This document shows positions 45,372-54,947 of a stretch of 60,001 nucleotides of DNA, in pieces. The notes beneath the pieces were generated by a model. It was not told the DNA's origin. It searched no databases and saw only the letters and a program-made list of their open reading frames with translations. The stretch comes from Planctomycetaceae bacterium (lineage in GTDB: Bacteria; Planctomycetota; Planctomycetia; Pirellulales; PNKZ01), in NCBI GenBank assembly GCA_016793115.1, contig JAEUIN010000153.1:1-60001 (forward strand), in the 5' to 3' direction. The first letter of the stretch is position 1; each line of letters starts with the position of its first letter. The position numbers and the translations under genes were made by a program.

Positions 45372-46113
45372 GTTCCAATACCTCCAGGCAGAGTTCCGCA
45401 TAGGCCCGCGCACCGCGGGCTCGAGGGTCGTAATCTAAAACGGATAGTCCGTGGCTCGGCGCCTCGCTCACGGCGACGTCGCGCGGGATCACGGTTCGGT
45501 AGACGATCTCGCCGAAGAAGTCGCGCACCTCGGCGTCGACCTCGTGGGTGAGTTCCAATGTGTGGTCATACATCGTCAGCAGTATGCCGCCGAAGCGGAG
45601 GCGACGCGGATTGCGCTGCATCACGTCGCGGATGACTTCGATCATCTGCGTGAGCCCTTCCATGGCGAAATACTCGCACTGTATCGGCATGAGCACCTCG
45701 GTCGCTCCTGCTAACGCCGTGCGCGTGAGTTGGCCCAGCGACGGCGGGCAATCAATCAAGACGAAGTCGTAGAAGTTGAGGAGCCCGGCTTCGAGATGCC
45801 GGACGAGAGTCGCCGATTGCTCGGCATCGGCCCCGGCAAGAAACTCGACGTCTTCGAACTTGCGGCTCCCCGGGAGCAGGTCGAGGTTCGGAGTCGCCGT
45901 CGTCACGACGGCTTCACGAAGCGGGGTTTGTGAAACGAGAGGGTGACGTGCCGAAGGCTTGCGGCCCAGCCCTCCGGTGGCGTTGCATTGAGGATCGAGA
46001 TCGACGAGAAGAGTGCGTGCGCCGCTCTTGGCCAAGCCGACGGCCAGGTTCACGGCGGTCGTCGTCTTGCCGACTCCGCCCTTCTGATTGGCAACGCACA
46101 GGATCCGACCCAC
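45364..46113 (-). CDS. parA: Chromosome partition ATPase ParA
   Basis: The 249-residue Walker-type ATPase has the deviant Walker A motif ANQKGGVGKTTTAVNLA at the N-terminus, Walker A' LLVDLDPQCNATGG near residue 38 and the Walker B-type FVLIDCPPSLG near 118. It is of Soj/chromosomal type, without the N-terminal helix-turn-helix of plasmid ParA, so it probably does not repress its own promoter through a specific DNA site. It is the first gene of parA-parB-kinase, with parS sites in its upstream region. No dnaA, gidA or rnpA is near. Confidence 0.96.
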   Translation of the reverse strand: MGRILCVANQKGGVGKTTTAVNLAVGLAKSGARTLLVDLDPQCNATGGLGRKPSARHPLVSQTPLREAVVTTATPNLDLLPGSRKFEDVEFLAGADAEQSATLVRHLEAGLLNFYDFVLIDCPPSLGQLTRTALAGATEVLMPIQCEYFAMEGLTQMIEVIRDVMQRNPRRLRFGGILLTMYDHTLELTHEVDAEVRDFFGEIVYRTVIPRDVAVSEAPSHGLSVLDYDPRARGARAYAELCLEVLERE

Positions 46114-46226
46114 GCAGCAGGCTCCTTCCCGCCGGCCGACGCGCGTGCGCCGACTCTTCGCGGGCGAGGATCATAGCGAGGTGCGCGAGGCGTGAGAATG
46201 CCGACCGGCGGCGATTGCCTTCGACG

Positions 46227-46242
46227 TGTTTCACGTGGAACG
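46227..46242. promoter_or_regulatory. parS site 1
   Basis: TGTTTCACGTGGAACG differs from the parS consensus TGTTTCACGTGAAACA at two positions. It lies 114 bp upstream of parA. Confidence 0.85.
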
Positions 46243-46281
46243 GTAGAAGTCGCCTGGAGTGCGCGATCTACCTGGCTCGAC

Positions 46282-46297
46282 TGTTTCACGTGAAACA
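46282..46297. promoter_or_regulatory. parS site 2 (perfect consensus)
   Basis: TGTTTCACGTGAAACA is the exact palindromic parS consensus, 55 bp from site 1. Confidence 0.96.
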
Positions 46298-46330
46298 CGT
46301 AGACCGCGTTATCAGCGAAGTCGCGCATGG

Positions 46331-46346
46331 CGTTTCACGTGGAACC
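46331..46346. promoter_or_regulatory. parS site 3
   Basis: CGTTTCACGTGGAACC retains the 14-bp core with one substitution and lies 49 bp from site 2, 15 bp before the DUF1015 stop codon. Confidence 0.83.
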
Positions 46347-46360
46347 TGCCGCAGATAAGG

Positions 46361-47713
46361 CTATTCCAGCGGGTTTACAACCATGCCGCCGAGCAGCTTC
46401 GGATAGAAATAGGTGCTTTTGGCGGGCATCCGTTCGGCGTGCTCGCTGATGACTCGGATATGCTCGACCGTGGCCGGCATGACCAAGGCCGAGACCTCGA
46501 ATTGGCCGCCGGCGCTCATGACGCCCGTCGCATCGCGGCCGCCGACGTCGCCTGCCTCCAAGCTCTCGACGACTTCTTCGATGGTGTGCACGTACTTCGG
46601 CTTCGGCAGGTCCTTGCCTCCGAGCAGCGTTTCGACGACAAGCCGGTGCAAGATCGCCACGCCGAGGCCCTGCCAGGGGCCGCTATGTTCCTTGGCGATT
46701 TCGGCCATTTTCGCTTCGCCGGCCGCAGTGATGCGGGCCAAGACCCAGCGCTGATCTTTGTTCGTGAAGAATCCGAGCGTTCCTTGTTTATTCTCGCGCT
46801 CGATTTCGTCCCAGAGTCGCCCGGCCAAATCCGGGCCTTCCCCCGCGACTTTGCAGGTGAAGGCGTCGCCCAGTTTGGCGATCAGCTCTTGCGAGGTCGT
46901 CGCCGAAAGTCCACGGAAAAGGCGGTGGGTCGGCAAAACGAGCAGGCCGGGGTCGTTCATGCCGACGCACTGCATCAGTACATAGTTCGCCGGATGGCCC
47001 GCGGGCAGGGAACCGCCTGCCGCGGCGGCAAGCTCGTCGCGATAGTTACAAGCCGTTTCGTAGCGGTGGTGGCCGTCGGCAATAAAAACCGGTTTCGGAC
47101 CCATCGCTTGTTGCAGCTTAGCGATTACGGCGGAGTCGGTGAGGGTCCACATCCGGTGCTTCACTCCCAGATGGTCGACCGCCTCGACCGGCGGGCTGCC
47201 GGCCACGGCCGCTTCGGCAATCGCTTGGGCTTCATTGGCCGGGTCGGGGAAGAGGCCGAAGATCTGCGACAGGTTCGCCTTGCAAGCCTTGGTGAGCAAC
47301 AACCGATCCGCTTTCGGACCGCTCAAGGTTTCTTCGTGCGGGTAGATCTTTCCCTCGCCGAATCGTTCGAGCTTAACGCGGCACATGAACCCTCGGCGAG
47401 TGTGAGTGCGCCCCGCGTAGTCGAACGTCTGGTGGTAGACGTAGACGGCGGGCTGCGACTCCGTGTGCAGCACGCCTTCACTGCGCCAGTTCTTCAGGAA
47501 CTTCGCGGCGCGCGTGTACTTGTTGACCTCGTCGTTGTCGCCGGGCTCTTCGCGGTTGAGTTCGAGACGGACGAAATTGGCCGGGTGCTTTTTGTAGAGT
47601 TGGTCCTGAAACTCCGGCCCGATCACGTCGTACGGCGGACAGATCACATCGGAGAGGCTGCCGACGTGGCCGAGGTCGTAACGAAGTCCGCGGAAGGGAA
47701 TGATGTCTGGCAT
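46361..47713 (-). CDS. DUF1015 family protein
   Basis: The 450-residue soluble protein begins MPDIIPFRGLRYDLGHVGSLSDVICPPYDVI, with the PPYDVI box that typifies DUF1015. Further conserved blocks are YPHEETLSGPKADRL and PVFIADGHHRYETACNYRDE; the DGHHRYE segment looks like an active or metal site. The biochemical role is not established to my knowledge. The start ATG 47713 is fixed by the family N-terminus; 29 upstream codons overlap the terminator hairpin of ahcY. It lies between ahcY and the parS cluster. Confidence 0.9.
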   Translation of the reverse strand: MPDIIPFRGLRYDLGHVGSLSDVICPPYDVIGPEFQDQLYKKHPANFVRLELNREEPGDNDEVNKYTRAAKFLKNWRSEGVLHTESQPAVYVYHQTFDYAGRTHTRRGFMCRVKLERFGEGKIYPHEETLSGPKADRLLLTKACKANLSQIFGLFPDPANEAQAIAEAAVAGSPPVEAVDHLGVKHRMWTLTDSAVIAKLQQAMGPKPVFIADGHHRYETACNYRDELAAAAGGSLPAGHPANYVLMQCVGMNDPGLLVLPTHRLFRGLSATTSQELIAKLGDAFTCKVAGEGPDLAGRLWDEIERENKQGTLGFFTNKDQRWVLARITAAGEAKMAEIAKEHSGPWQGLGVAILHRLVVETLLGGKDLPKPKYVHTIEEVVESLEAGDVGGRDATGVMSAGGQFEVSALVMPATVEHIRVISEHAERMPAKSTYFYPKLLGGMVVNPLE

Positions 47714-47750
47714 GAGGGGCGTCCGTGGTCCGGAGTCTGTCTTCCATTGC

Positions 47751-47786
47751 GAAAAGAAAAGGGCTGCGGGTGTTATCCCGCAGCCC
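47751..47786 (-). terminator. Terminator of ahcY (minus strand)
   Basis: GGGCTGCGGG-TGTTAT-CCCGCAGCCC is a perfect 10-bp stem. On the minus strand it is followed by TTTTCTTTTC. It begins 42 bp after the ahcY stop and separates it from the DUF1015 gene. Confidence 0.85.
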
Positions 47787-47828
47787 TGGAAGTTTGTCAA
47801 AGGGGATGCGTTTCGAACGCTGCCTACC

Positions 47829-49169
47829 TTAGTACCGATAGATGTCTGGTTTGTACGGGCCTTCGACCGGAATGCCCAGATAGTCGGCTTGCTTCTTGGT
47901 CAAAGTCGTCAGCTTCACACCAAGTTGCTCAAGGTGCAGGCGAGCGACTTCTTCATCCAGCTTCTTGGGCAAGCGATGGACGCCGACCGAGAAGCTTTCC
48001 GTTTCACTCCACAGCGCCATTTGGGCCATGACCTGATTGGTGAACGAGTTGCTCATGACGAACGCCGGGTGACCGGTCGCGCAACCAAGATTGACGAGCC
48101 GGCCTTCGGCGAGGAGCAGCACGCTACGGCCGGTGTCTTTGAAGGTATAACGATCGACAGTGCCGAGGCTGGCAGGCTTGATGTTGACCTTCTTGGCCTT
48201 GCCCGTCTTGACCTGGTCTTCAAGCCAAGCCACGTCGATTTCGATGTCGAAGTGGCCGATGTTGCAGATTACGGCGTCGTTCTTCATTTGGGAGATGTGC
48301 TCACCCCGAATGATGTCGCAACAGCCGGTCGTGGTCACGAAGATATTGCCCTGCGACGCGGCCTCTTCCATCGTCGTGACTTGGAAGCCTTCCATCGAAG
48401 CTTGCAAGGCGTTGATCGGATCGATTTCGGTGACGAGGACGCGGGCGCCGTAGCGCTGCATCGAGTGAGCACAACCTTTACCGACGTCGCCGTAGCCGGC
48501 GACCACGACGACCTTACCGGCGATCATCACGTCGGTGGCTCGCTTGATGCCGTCGGCCAACGATTCGCGGCAGCCGTAAAGATTATCGAATTTGCTCTTA
48601 GTGACCGAGTTATTGACGTCGATCGAAGGGAGCTTCAATTCCCCCTTGTGATGCATCTGCTCAAGGCGATGCACGCCGGTCGTCGTCTCTTCGCTGAGGC
48701 CTTTGATGCCGCCGAGCAACTCCGGGAACTTGTAGTGGACCATGTAGGTCAGGTCGCCGCCATCGTCAAGGATCATGTTGAGCGGCTTACCGTCTTTGAA
48801 AAACAGCGTTTGCTCAATGCACCAGTCGAACTCCTCATTCGTCTCGCCTCTCCAGGCATAGACCGGAACGCCTGTCGCGGCGATCGCCGCGGCGGCATCG
48901 TCTTGGGTGCTGAAGATGTTGCAACTGCTCCAAGTAACTTCCGCGCCGAGTTCGACCAGCGTCTCGATGAGCACTGCCGTCTCGACCGTCATGTGCAAAC
49001 AGCCGGCGATTCTTGCGCCTTTGAGCGGCCTCGAAGGGCCGTACTTCTTGCGCAGCGACATCAAGCCGGGCATTTCATTTTCGGCCAGCATGATGCGTTT
49101 GCGGCCCGCCTCCGCGAGCGAGATATCGGCAACTTTGTACGGCAAACGCTTTTCGGCGACTTGTGCCAC
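47829..49169 (-). CDS. ahcY: Adenosylhomocysteinase
   Basis: Hydrolyses S-adenosylhomocysteine to adenosine and homocysteine, removing the inhibitory product of methyltransferases. The 446-residue enzyme has [33 protein letters not shown], the NAD-binding [14 protein letters not shown] near residue 225, and the C-terminal conserved KPDIYRY. The family often carries a roughly 40-residue insert, absent here, so this is the short bacterial form. It has its own terminator. TrpF is encoded 131 bp upstream on the same strand. I looked for a SAH riboswitch in the leader and did not see one. Confidence 0.97.
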   Translation of the reverse strand: MAQVAEKRLPYKVADISLAEAGRKRIMLAENEMPGLMSLRKKYGPSRPLKGARIAGCLHMTVETAVLIETLVELGAEVTWSSCNIFSTQDDAAAAIAATGVPVYAWRGETNEEFDWCIEQTLFFKDGKPLNMILDDGGDLTYMVHYKFPELLGGIKGLSEETTTGVHRLEQMHHKGELKLPSIDVNNSVTKSKFDNLYGCRESLADGIKRATDVMIAGKVVVVAGYGDVGKGCAHSMQRYGARVLVTEIDPINALQASMEGFQVTTMEEAASQGNIFVTTTGCCDIIRGEHISQMKNDAVICNIGHFDIEIDVAWLEDQVKTGKAKKVNIKPASLGTVDRYTFKDTGRSVLLLAEGRLVNLGCATGHPAFVMSNSFTNQVMAQMALWSETESFSVGVHRLPKKLDEEVARLHLEQLGVKLTTLTKKQADYLGIPVEGPYKPDIYRY

Positions 49170-49300
49170 GGCTGTAAACCCTCGAAAGATTGGAACTACT
49201 TACTGCGACGACGTTTACGTCCAAAGGCGTCGACGCGCTCTCAAGATAATAGAAGGCACCGCTCGGATCGGCAAGCGCCGTCGCTGAAAAGCCGCCTATT

Positions 49301-49969
49301 TTAGCGGGATTTGATCGATGCAAACCCGCTGCGGGCAGCAGCGACAAAGGCCGTTATCAAAGCGGGGCACTTTACCCCTGGGGCCGTTTCGACGCCGCCG
49401 GCTGTGTCGACGCCTGTCGGCCGAACTTGGACGATTGCTTCCGCGACGTTTTCGGGCCGTAGTCCGCCGGCCAAAACGAGCGGCGGCAGGTTGGGCGTCC
49501 GTGAATAGGCTGCCGCCGCCGACCAATCAGCGACTTGCCCGGTGCCGCCGTACTCGCCTGGACGGCAACCGTCGATCAACACGGATTCCGGGTAGAGCGC
49601 ACCGCGCATCGCGTCGTCGAACCAGGCCCGCAAAGGCGCAAGCCCCTCGGGGCCGACTCGAAACGCTTTGATGACTCGACGCCGAGGCAAAGCTCGCAGT
49701 ATGGAAGCCGGTTCGTCACCATGAAGTTGCACCGCGTCGAGCTTGAGCTGATCGGCGATTTTCGCGATTTCTTCCGCAGGAGTGTTCACAAACACACCCA
49801 CCGTGAGTGCGCGTCCGGCGACGGCGTCGACGAGCGGCAACGCGTCTAACGGCGAAACATACCGCGAACTGCGAGCAAAAAAATTGACGCCGATTGCGTC
49901 GGCTCCGGCATCCGCCGCCGCGACGGCGTCGCAAACTCGAGTGATTCCACAAATCTTGATTTGGAACAT
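49301..49969 (-). CDS. trpF: Phosphoribosylanthranilate isomerase
   Basis: Third step of tryptophan synthesis, an Amadori rearrangement in a TIM barrel. The 222-residue protein starts MFQIKICGITRVCDAVAAADAG, with the catalytic Cys in KICGITR. It contains VGVFVN, VQLHGDEP, the phosphate-binding LAGGLRPENVAEAI and GVDTAGGVETAPGVKC, with the catalytic Asp in GVDTAGGVE (usually GVDVSSGVE). The start at 49969 is the family N-terminus. No other trp gene is near, so the pathway is scattered here. Confidence 0.95.
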   Translation of the reverse strand: MFQIKICGITRVCDAVAAADAGADAIGVNFFARSSRYVSPLDALPLVDAVAGRALTVGVFVNTPAEEIAKIADQLKLDAVQLHGDEPASILRALPRRRVIKAFRVGPEGLAPLRAWFDDAMRGALYPESVLIDGCRPGEYGGTGQVADWSAAAAYSRTPNLPPLVLAGGLRPENVAEAIVQVRPTGVDTAGGVETAPGVKCPALITAFVAAARSGFASIKSR

Positions 49970-50203
49970 GGTTCGCGCATCATCCAACATTAATGCCGGC
50001 AATGCAGCGCTGCGCCGAAATTTCGGCGCGGCGCTCAGCTGTGCGGATCATTATTAGTCCATCCTATCGCCGCCGGATTGAATTTCGTAGTGTCACACGG
50101 AGCGGAATCGCCGTTTGACTTTAAGTTTTCCGCCGCGCGCCGTCGATTTTCTTGCAAGTGTTTGCGATCGCGACATTTTCCTGAACTTGGTACCGGAACG
50201 ACG

Positions 50204-51307
50204 ATGCATTTGCGCCGCTTCGCTTGGTACGCCGTTCCGCTGACCGTGCTGGCCGTGGTCGGTGTCGCCCTCATCGAACCCGAACGCAGACTCGCTCAAC
50301 CAGACGTCACGGCCCTCGTCGAGATGCAAGTCGTGCCGCGCTTCGCGCCGACACTCGAATCCGTCCGTAGTCAAGTTCTTGGTCCGGCCCCCCTCGATAG
50401 CGTCTGGTCGCGGCTGCGCTTGTCTGAGGGTGTGGAACCGACGAAGGAGCAACTTGCCGCGCGAAGTGCGGAACTCGCCGAATGGCGGAATCATCTGGTC
50501 GTCGAACTCGACAATAACTTCCCCGACGACCGACGACGCGTCATCGTCCGCTGGATCGGCGCCGCTGCGACGGCGGAAGCGGCGACGATCGTCAATTCGT
50601 TGGCGCTGCACTTTGCGGGCGAATTAGCAAAAAACCAGAAGAATGACCGGGTCGAACGGGTCAGGCGAGCGGAGCTATCCGTCGAGACCGCGGCGCGCGA
50701 AGTCATTCAGTTGAGCGACGAAGCTCGCGCCGCGGTCCGTGGCTTAAGTCCACCTTGGTACTCCACGGTCGTCGTCGCCGGCGAGCAAGATATCGTCGAC
50801 GCTCCTCCCGCGCCGCTGCTGATCGCGCCGCAGTTGAACTCGACTCCCGCAGACCCTGAGGCGGCTCGTGAGGCGCTCGATATTGCCGCGGTCGATCCGG
50901 CGGCCCGCGACGGAGCCGTGCGTCACCTTGAGCATTCATTGTCCGACTTGCGTTCGGCCGTCGAGGATCTTGCCGTCGCCCGGCATGCCGAATTCCCCGT
51001 TGTCGCGACCGAGGTCGACGGACTTCATCTGGCGCACCATCGCTCGATTTGGTACGTCGGCTCCACGGCGGCGGCCTTGTCCGTCGCATTGCTTTTCATT
51101 TTTCTGACGCGAAAGCCCCCGGAATCGAGCCGTATTGCGGTCGTCGACGATCGGCAAGCATCGACCGCCGAGCCTGCCGACACGGTTGTGTTGAGCGACG
51201 AGCCGGCTCGGCTTCGGAGTGCGGAGGAAATCGAGCACATTGTTAGGGCGCCCGTGTTTGCCGTCATTCGCAGCGGCGATCTTTCCGCTCGGCGCGCGAA
51301 CCACTAG
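50204..51307 (+). CDS. Wzz-like bitopic membrane protein (putative polysaccharide co-polymerase)
   Basis: The 367-residue protein has an N-terminal membrane helix (WYAVPLTVLAVVGVALI, about 7-23), a long periplasmic region and a second helix (IWYVGSTAAALSVALLFIFL, about 285-305) with a cytoplasmic tail. The periplasmic part includes VRWIGAAATAEAATIVNSLALHFAGEL and adjacent long helices, which resembles the Wzz pattern in which terms like ATIVNSLALHF precede a coiled-coil stem. The two-helix topology with a large periplasmic loop is that of polysaccharide chain-length regulators. This is a pattern judgement, not a database result. An ExeA-like ATPase and a degenerate BY-kinase-like gene lie 2-4 kb downstream on the same strand. 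Confidence 0.6.
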   Translation: MHLRRFAWYAVPLTVLAVVGVALIEPERRLAQPDVTALVEMQVVPRFAPTLESVRSQVLGPAPLDSVWSRLRLSEGVEPTKEQLAARSAELAEWRNHLVVELDNNFPDDRRRVIVRWIGAAATAEAATIVNSLALHFAGELAKNQKNDRVERVRRAELSVETAAREVIQLSDEARAAVRGLSPPWYSTVVVAGEQDIVDAPPAPLLIAPQLNSTPADPEAAREALDIAAVDPAARDGAVRHLEHSLSDLRSAVEDLAVARHAEFPVVATEVDGLHLAHHRSIWYVGSTAAALSVALLFIFLTRKPPESSRIAVVDDRQASTAEPADTVVLSDEPARLRSAEEIEHIVRAPVFAVIRSGDLSARRANH

Positions 51308-51420
51308 TCGGCGTTTCGTTCGGCGGATTCCGCGTGCATCGGCGAGAGCGTTGGGTAGACTGCGGAGCGACGCCGCGCGCATTCTTCTTCGAGATCGACG
51401 CCATCCGGAGTGCCCTTGTC

Positions 51421-53031
51421 ATGCCGAGCCGAGTTCTTGCCGGAGGCTTCATCGTTACCGTCGCCGTGATGTTCGGTTGGGGAACCGAGTCCGGCTCGGC
51501 GGGCGATCTCGCCGGCGATCGCCACTTCGACGAGACGCAAGGGACGACGCTTTTCGCATTCGATGAATCGTCGATTCCTTTTACGCAAAACCTGAAGTTG
51601 GAAATGCGCGAGCCGCAACGGCATCCGGCGAATCCGGTCGTCAAACGGGGCGAGCCCGGTAAGCCGGATTCTTGGGCCGTGCAGTTTTACGGCTCAATCC
51701 TGCGCGAAAACGGTAAGCTGCGGATGTGGTATGTCGCCGCAGGGGACGACCGGCTCGATTCCACGGCGGCTCCGTCGTCGCCCTGGCGTGTGGCCTATGC
51801 GGAGAGCAACGACGGAGTCACTTGGACCAAGCCGGATCTCGGCCTCGTCGAGTACGCCGGCGATAAGAACAACAACTTGGTCCTGATGCAGCCGCACATC
51901 GGCACGCTCAACGTGAAAGTGATTCACGATCCGGACGATCCCGATCCGTCGCGACGCTACAAGATGGGGTGCCACGTCTGGTTTCAAAAAAACGACGTGC
52001 GGCTTGGTTCATTCGCCCCCTACGGTAGCCCCGACGGCTATACATGGAAGCTGCTTTCCGACGCCAAGCCGGAGAAATCGCAGTTGCGCGAGGAAGACCT
52101 GGTGATTCCGGCTCTGCATTTCGAACCCGTGGGAGGGCTCTACAAGTGGGATGGGTTGTTTTACCTTTCCGGGCAAAACGCGATCGTCCATTCGCGGCCG
52201 TATCATGGACGCGTCACGCGCGGATTTGTCTCGCCGGACTTTGTGAATTGGTCGCAGGCCAGCGCGGTCGGCTTCGTTCGCACTCCGCAACATACGCTGC
52301 TCGGTCCCGGCCGCAGTCTCGAAGGAGAGCAGACTCACGAGGGCATCGCCGTGTGGAATCGCGGCAACGTGCTGCTTGGCGTCAGCGGGTTGTGGCACGG
52401 CGCCAAAGAATGGCCGAACATCACGATCGACCTCGGGTTTGTTTACAGCAACGACGGCGTGCAATTCCGTGAGCCGCTTCATGAGCACACGTTCTTAAAA
52501 CGAGGCGAAGATGGGCAGTGGGATCAAGGCGGCCTGCTGCAGGCCCAGGGGTTTGAGAATATCGGCGAACAGACGTTCGTCTATTACGGCACCTGGGATC
52601 CGCGGCATTGGCAAGGTTCGCCGCGGCGCGGCGGTGTGGGCATCGCCGTTTTGCCGCGCGATCGGTTTGCCGATTTGGTCGTCGACGAGACGACCCAAGG
52701 TAAGAGCAACTATCAAATGTCCGAGATCGATTGCGAATTCCTCACCGCTTCAATTCCGCTCAAGAATCCGGCTGATCCGAAGTTTTATGTGAATGCCGAC
52801 GGGCTCGGCGACGCCGCCGCGTTGCGAATCGAACTGCTCGATCATCGCATGCAACCGCTGCCGGGATATTCCGGCGACGACGCGGCGATCGTGCGGACGA
52901 GCGGGTTTCAAACACCGATCGTTTGGAAAGCCGCGAGAACGGCAAAGTTGCCGGAGCGGATACGCTTCAAGGTGACTTTCGAAGGCAAGCAGCGGACCGC
53001 CGCACGCTTTAGCGCGATCTACTTGAATTAG
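51421..53031 (+). CDS. Secreted five-bladed-propeller-like protein (glycoside hydrolase 32/43-like)
   Basis: The 536-residue protein has a signal peptide (MPSRVLAGGFIVTVAVMFGWG). The body repeats short beta-blade features: GKLRMWYVAAGDD, WRVAYAESNDGVTWTKPDLGLVEY, RYKMGCHVWFQ, SPDGYTWKLL, YSNDGVQFREP, QTFVYYGTWDP. AESNDGVTW-type motifs are typical of GH32/GH43-like and related planctomycete propeller proteins. The C-terminal 100 residues form a beta-sandwich like those after GH32 domains. Catalytic acids cannot be placed with confidence. The start at 51421 is chosen to give a clean signal peptide. It could degrade or bind an exported glycan. Confidence 0.7.
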   Translation: MPSRVLAGGFIVTVAVMFGWGTESGSAGDLAGDRHFDETQGTTLFAFDESSIPFTQNLKLEMREPQRHPANPVVKRGEPGKPDSWAVQFYGSILRENGKLRMWYVAAGDDRLDSTAAPSSPWRVAYAESNDGVTWTKPDLGLVEYAGDKNNNLVLMQPHIGTLNVKVIHDPDDPDPSRRYKMGCHVWFQKNDVRLGSFAPYGSPDGYTWKLLSDAKPEKSQLREEDLVIPALHFEPVGGLYKWDGLFYLSGQNAIVHSRPYHGRVTRGFVSPDFVNWSQASAVGFVRTPQHTLLGPGRSLEGEQTHEGIAVWNRGNVLLGVSGLWHGAKEWPNITIDLGFVYSNDGVQFREPLHEHTFLKRGEDGQWDQGGLLQAQGFENIGEQTFVYYGTWDPRHWQGSPRRGGVGIAVLPRDRFADLVVDETTQGKSNYQMSEIDCEFLTASIPLKNPADPKFYVNADGLGDAAALRIELLDHRMQPLPGYSGDDAAIVRTSGFQTPIVWKAARTAKLPERIRFKVTFEGKQRTAARFSAIYLN

Positions 53032-53311
53032 AATTGCTCAGGCGCATCGCTCCGACCGCACTAAACCGGCTAGTTTGCTCGCATTGCGCAGCCGATGGGC
53101 GGGTTCGCCGGCAGTGCATTTAACAGTCTCGTCATAAGCGGCAAACCTCCCCGCGAAGCTTCAGCCCGCCTAGCTTCGCAGCCGATGAATGAGAGCAACG
53201 TCGCACGTTCGGCCGAGCCCGGCGATCGGCATGAGCGAGCGTTGGTCAGCGGTCGATCGCAATTGGCGGCTTCCGCGTCATCGGTGACAGTCGCGAGAGG
53301 ACGGGCCGGAC

Positions 53312-54901
53312 ATGTACGAAGAGTTTTTTGCGTTGAACGAACGCCCGTTTACGGCGGCCCCCCGCACGGAACTCTATTTTCCGAGCCGGATTGTCGAGCC
53401 GGCCCGTCAGATGCTCGAGCGCACGATCGAGCGCGCCGAGGGCGCCGCGCTCATCGTCGGCCCGGCGGGCACGGGCAAGACGTTGCTATGCCGCATGCTC
53501 GCCGAGAAGTTCCGCGGACGATTCGACGTCGCGCTCCTCACCAACGGGCGGCTGCCGTCGCGCCGCGCCTTGTTGCAGGCGATTCTGTTCGAACTCGGCA
53601 TGCCCTATCGTCGGCTCGATGAAGGCGAACTCCGGCTCGCTCTGCTCGATCGGCTGCAGCCCGGCGCGTCGGCCTCGGAAGGCTTGCTGTTAATCGTCGA
53701 CGAAGCCCACATGCTGCCGCTCCGCCTGCTGGAAGAAGTTCGGCTGATCACCGACTTCATGCCGCAGGGCTCGCCCCGTGTGCGTCTTGTCTTGGCCGGA
53801 GCCGCCGCGCTCGAGGAACGCATGACCGCGCCGCGGCTGAACTCATTACAGCAGCGGATCACGGCACGGGCCTATCTCGAAGCCCTCGATCGCCAAGAGA
53901 CGTATGCCTACGTGCGGCATCAACTGAGCGCGTGCGGAGTCGAGCCGCACTCGGTGTTCACCGACGCCGCGCTTGAAGCGATCTATCGTGCCGGCGACGG
54001 CCTGCCCCGTCTGGTAAACCAGATCTGCGACCACGCGCTGATCATGGCCTGCGCGGGCGAGGTCAAGCCGGTCGATGCGGCCGGAATTGAAGAGGCTTGG
54101 TCGGATCTACAGCAACTGCCGACGCCCTGGAGCGAAGCCCCCGGCTACTCCGATCCGACCGCCGTAAGTAACGACTCCGTCGTCGAATTCGGCTTGCTCG
54201 ACGACGTAGGCCCGCTCGACGACGCAGCCGGCGCGGCCGGCCGGCCGCACGCGTCCCCCGTCGCAGCGGCGATCCCCGAGGCCACGGTCGAAGTCGACGA
54301 AGTGCTGCCGGTCGACGTGGAACGTGAAACCGACGAAAAACTTTCGGAATTGGAAGCGCATTTGGCCGATTGGGCGACCGACTATGTTCCGGTCGTCGCC
54401 AAGCAACCCGAGGTCGAATTGATGTTGACCGAGCAGCGTCGTGATCCGTTCGCGGAAGACTTCGTCGAAGAAGTGACGATCGTCGATCGCTATGCCCAAG
54501 CCGAACGCAGCCGTCCGGCGCCGCGAGTGCAGGTCTATAGCGCCGAGGGACGGGCCCTCTCTTCGCTGCTGGAAGCCCGCCGCACAGATCGCCCCGCCGC
54601 AACGCCGCCCGTCGCCGAAGTTGCGCCGACGCGATCGGAAAGCCCGGCCCCGACAGGCGCCGTTCCGCGACCGGTGTTGCGTCCGCAGCCGCAGGCCGTG
54701 CGTGCGCCGATCGTCGAATTCCCCGGCGTCGACGCCGTCGAACCGGAGGAACTGACGATTACGCCGCGCCGCTCGTCGGGCGACGCCGATATGATCATCG
54801 TCGAAGACGAGGGCCACGAAGCGTTGCGGGGTTCGGAAGCCGTGGTCGTCCGGAAGCAAGAGTATCGCCAATTGTTCGCCCGCCTGCGTCGCGGTTCCTA
54901 G
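53312..54901 (+). CDS. ExeA/GspA-like AAA ATPase with long acidic C-terminal extension
   Basis: The 529-residue protein begins MYEEFFALNERPFTAAPRTELYFPS, the hallmark N-terminus of ExeA/XrtA-associated ATPases. It has Walker A GPAGTGKTLLC near residue 50, Walker B LLIVDEAHMLPLRLLEEVRL near 125-145, and the sensor and winged-helix parts to about 265. The C-terminal half (about 280-510) is disordered, acidic and proline-rich, with no recognised domain and no membrane helix. ExeA proteins drive assembly of secretion or polysaccharide machinery. The next gene, 46 bp downstream, encodes a degenerate BY-kinase-like protein, so the pair is likely one operon. Confidence 0.85.
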   Translation: MYEEFFALNERPFTAAPRTELYFPSRIVEPARQMLERTIERAEGAALIVGPAGTGKTLLCRMLAEKFRGRFDVALLTNGRLPSRRALLQAILFELGMPYRRLDEGELRLALLDRLQPGASASEGLLLIVDEAHMLPLRLLEEVRLITDFMPQGSPRVRLVLAGAAALEERMTAPRLNSLQQRITARAYLEALDRQETYAYVRHQLSACGVEPHSVFTDAALEAIYRAGDGLPRLVNQICDHALIMACAGEVKPVDAAGIEEAWSDLQQLPTPWSEAPGYSDPTAVSNDSVVEFGLLDDVGPLDDAAGAAGRPHASPVAAAIPEATVEVDEVLPVDVERETDEKLSELEAHLADWATDYVPVVAKQPEVELMLTEQRRDPFAEDFVEEVTIVDRYAQAERSRPAPRVQVYSAEGRALSSLLEARRTDRPAATPPVAEVAPTRSESPAPTGAVPRPVLRPQPQAVRAPIVEFPGVDAVEPEELTITPRRSSGDADMIIVEDEGHEALRGSEAVVVRKQEYRQLFARLRRGS

Positions 54902-54947
54902 CGTCGTCGCAACCGATTGAAGCGAACACCGTTGGGGGGCGAATCCG

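Noticed and set aside
49170..49300. SAH riboswitch in the ahcY leader
   Set aside because: I looked for the conserved core and did not find it. A covariance search would be decisive.
46259..49304. Two long plus-strand frames of 590 and 534 codons
   Set aside because: Antisense shadows of the DUF1015 and ahcY genes.
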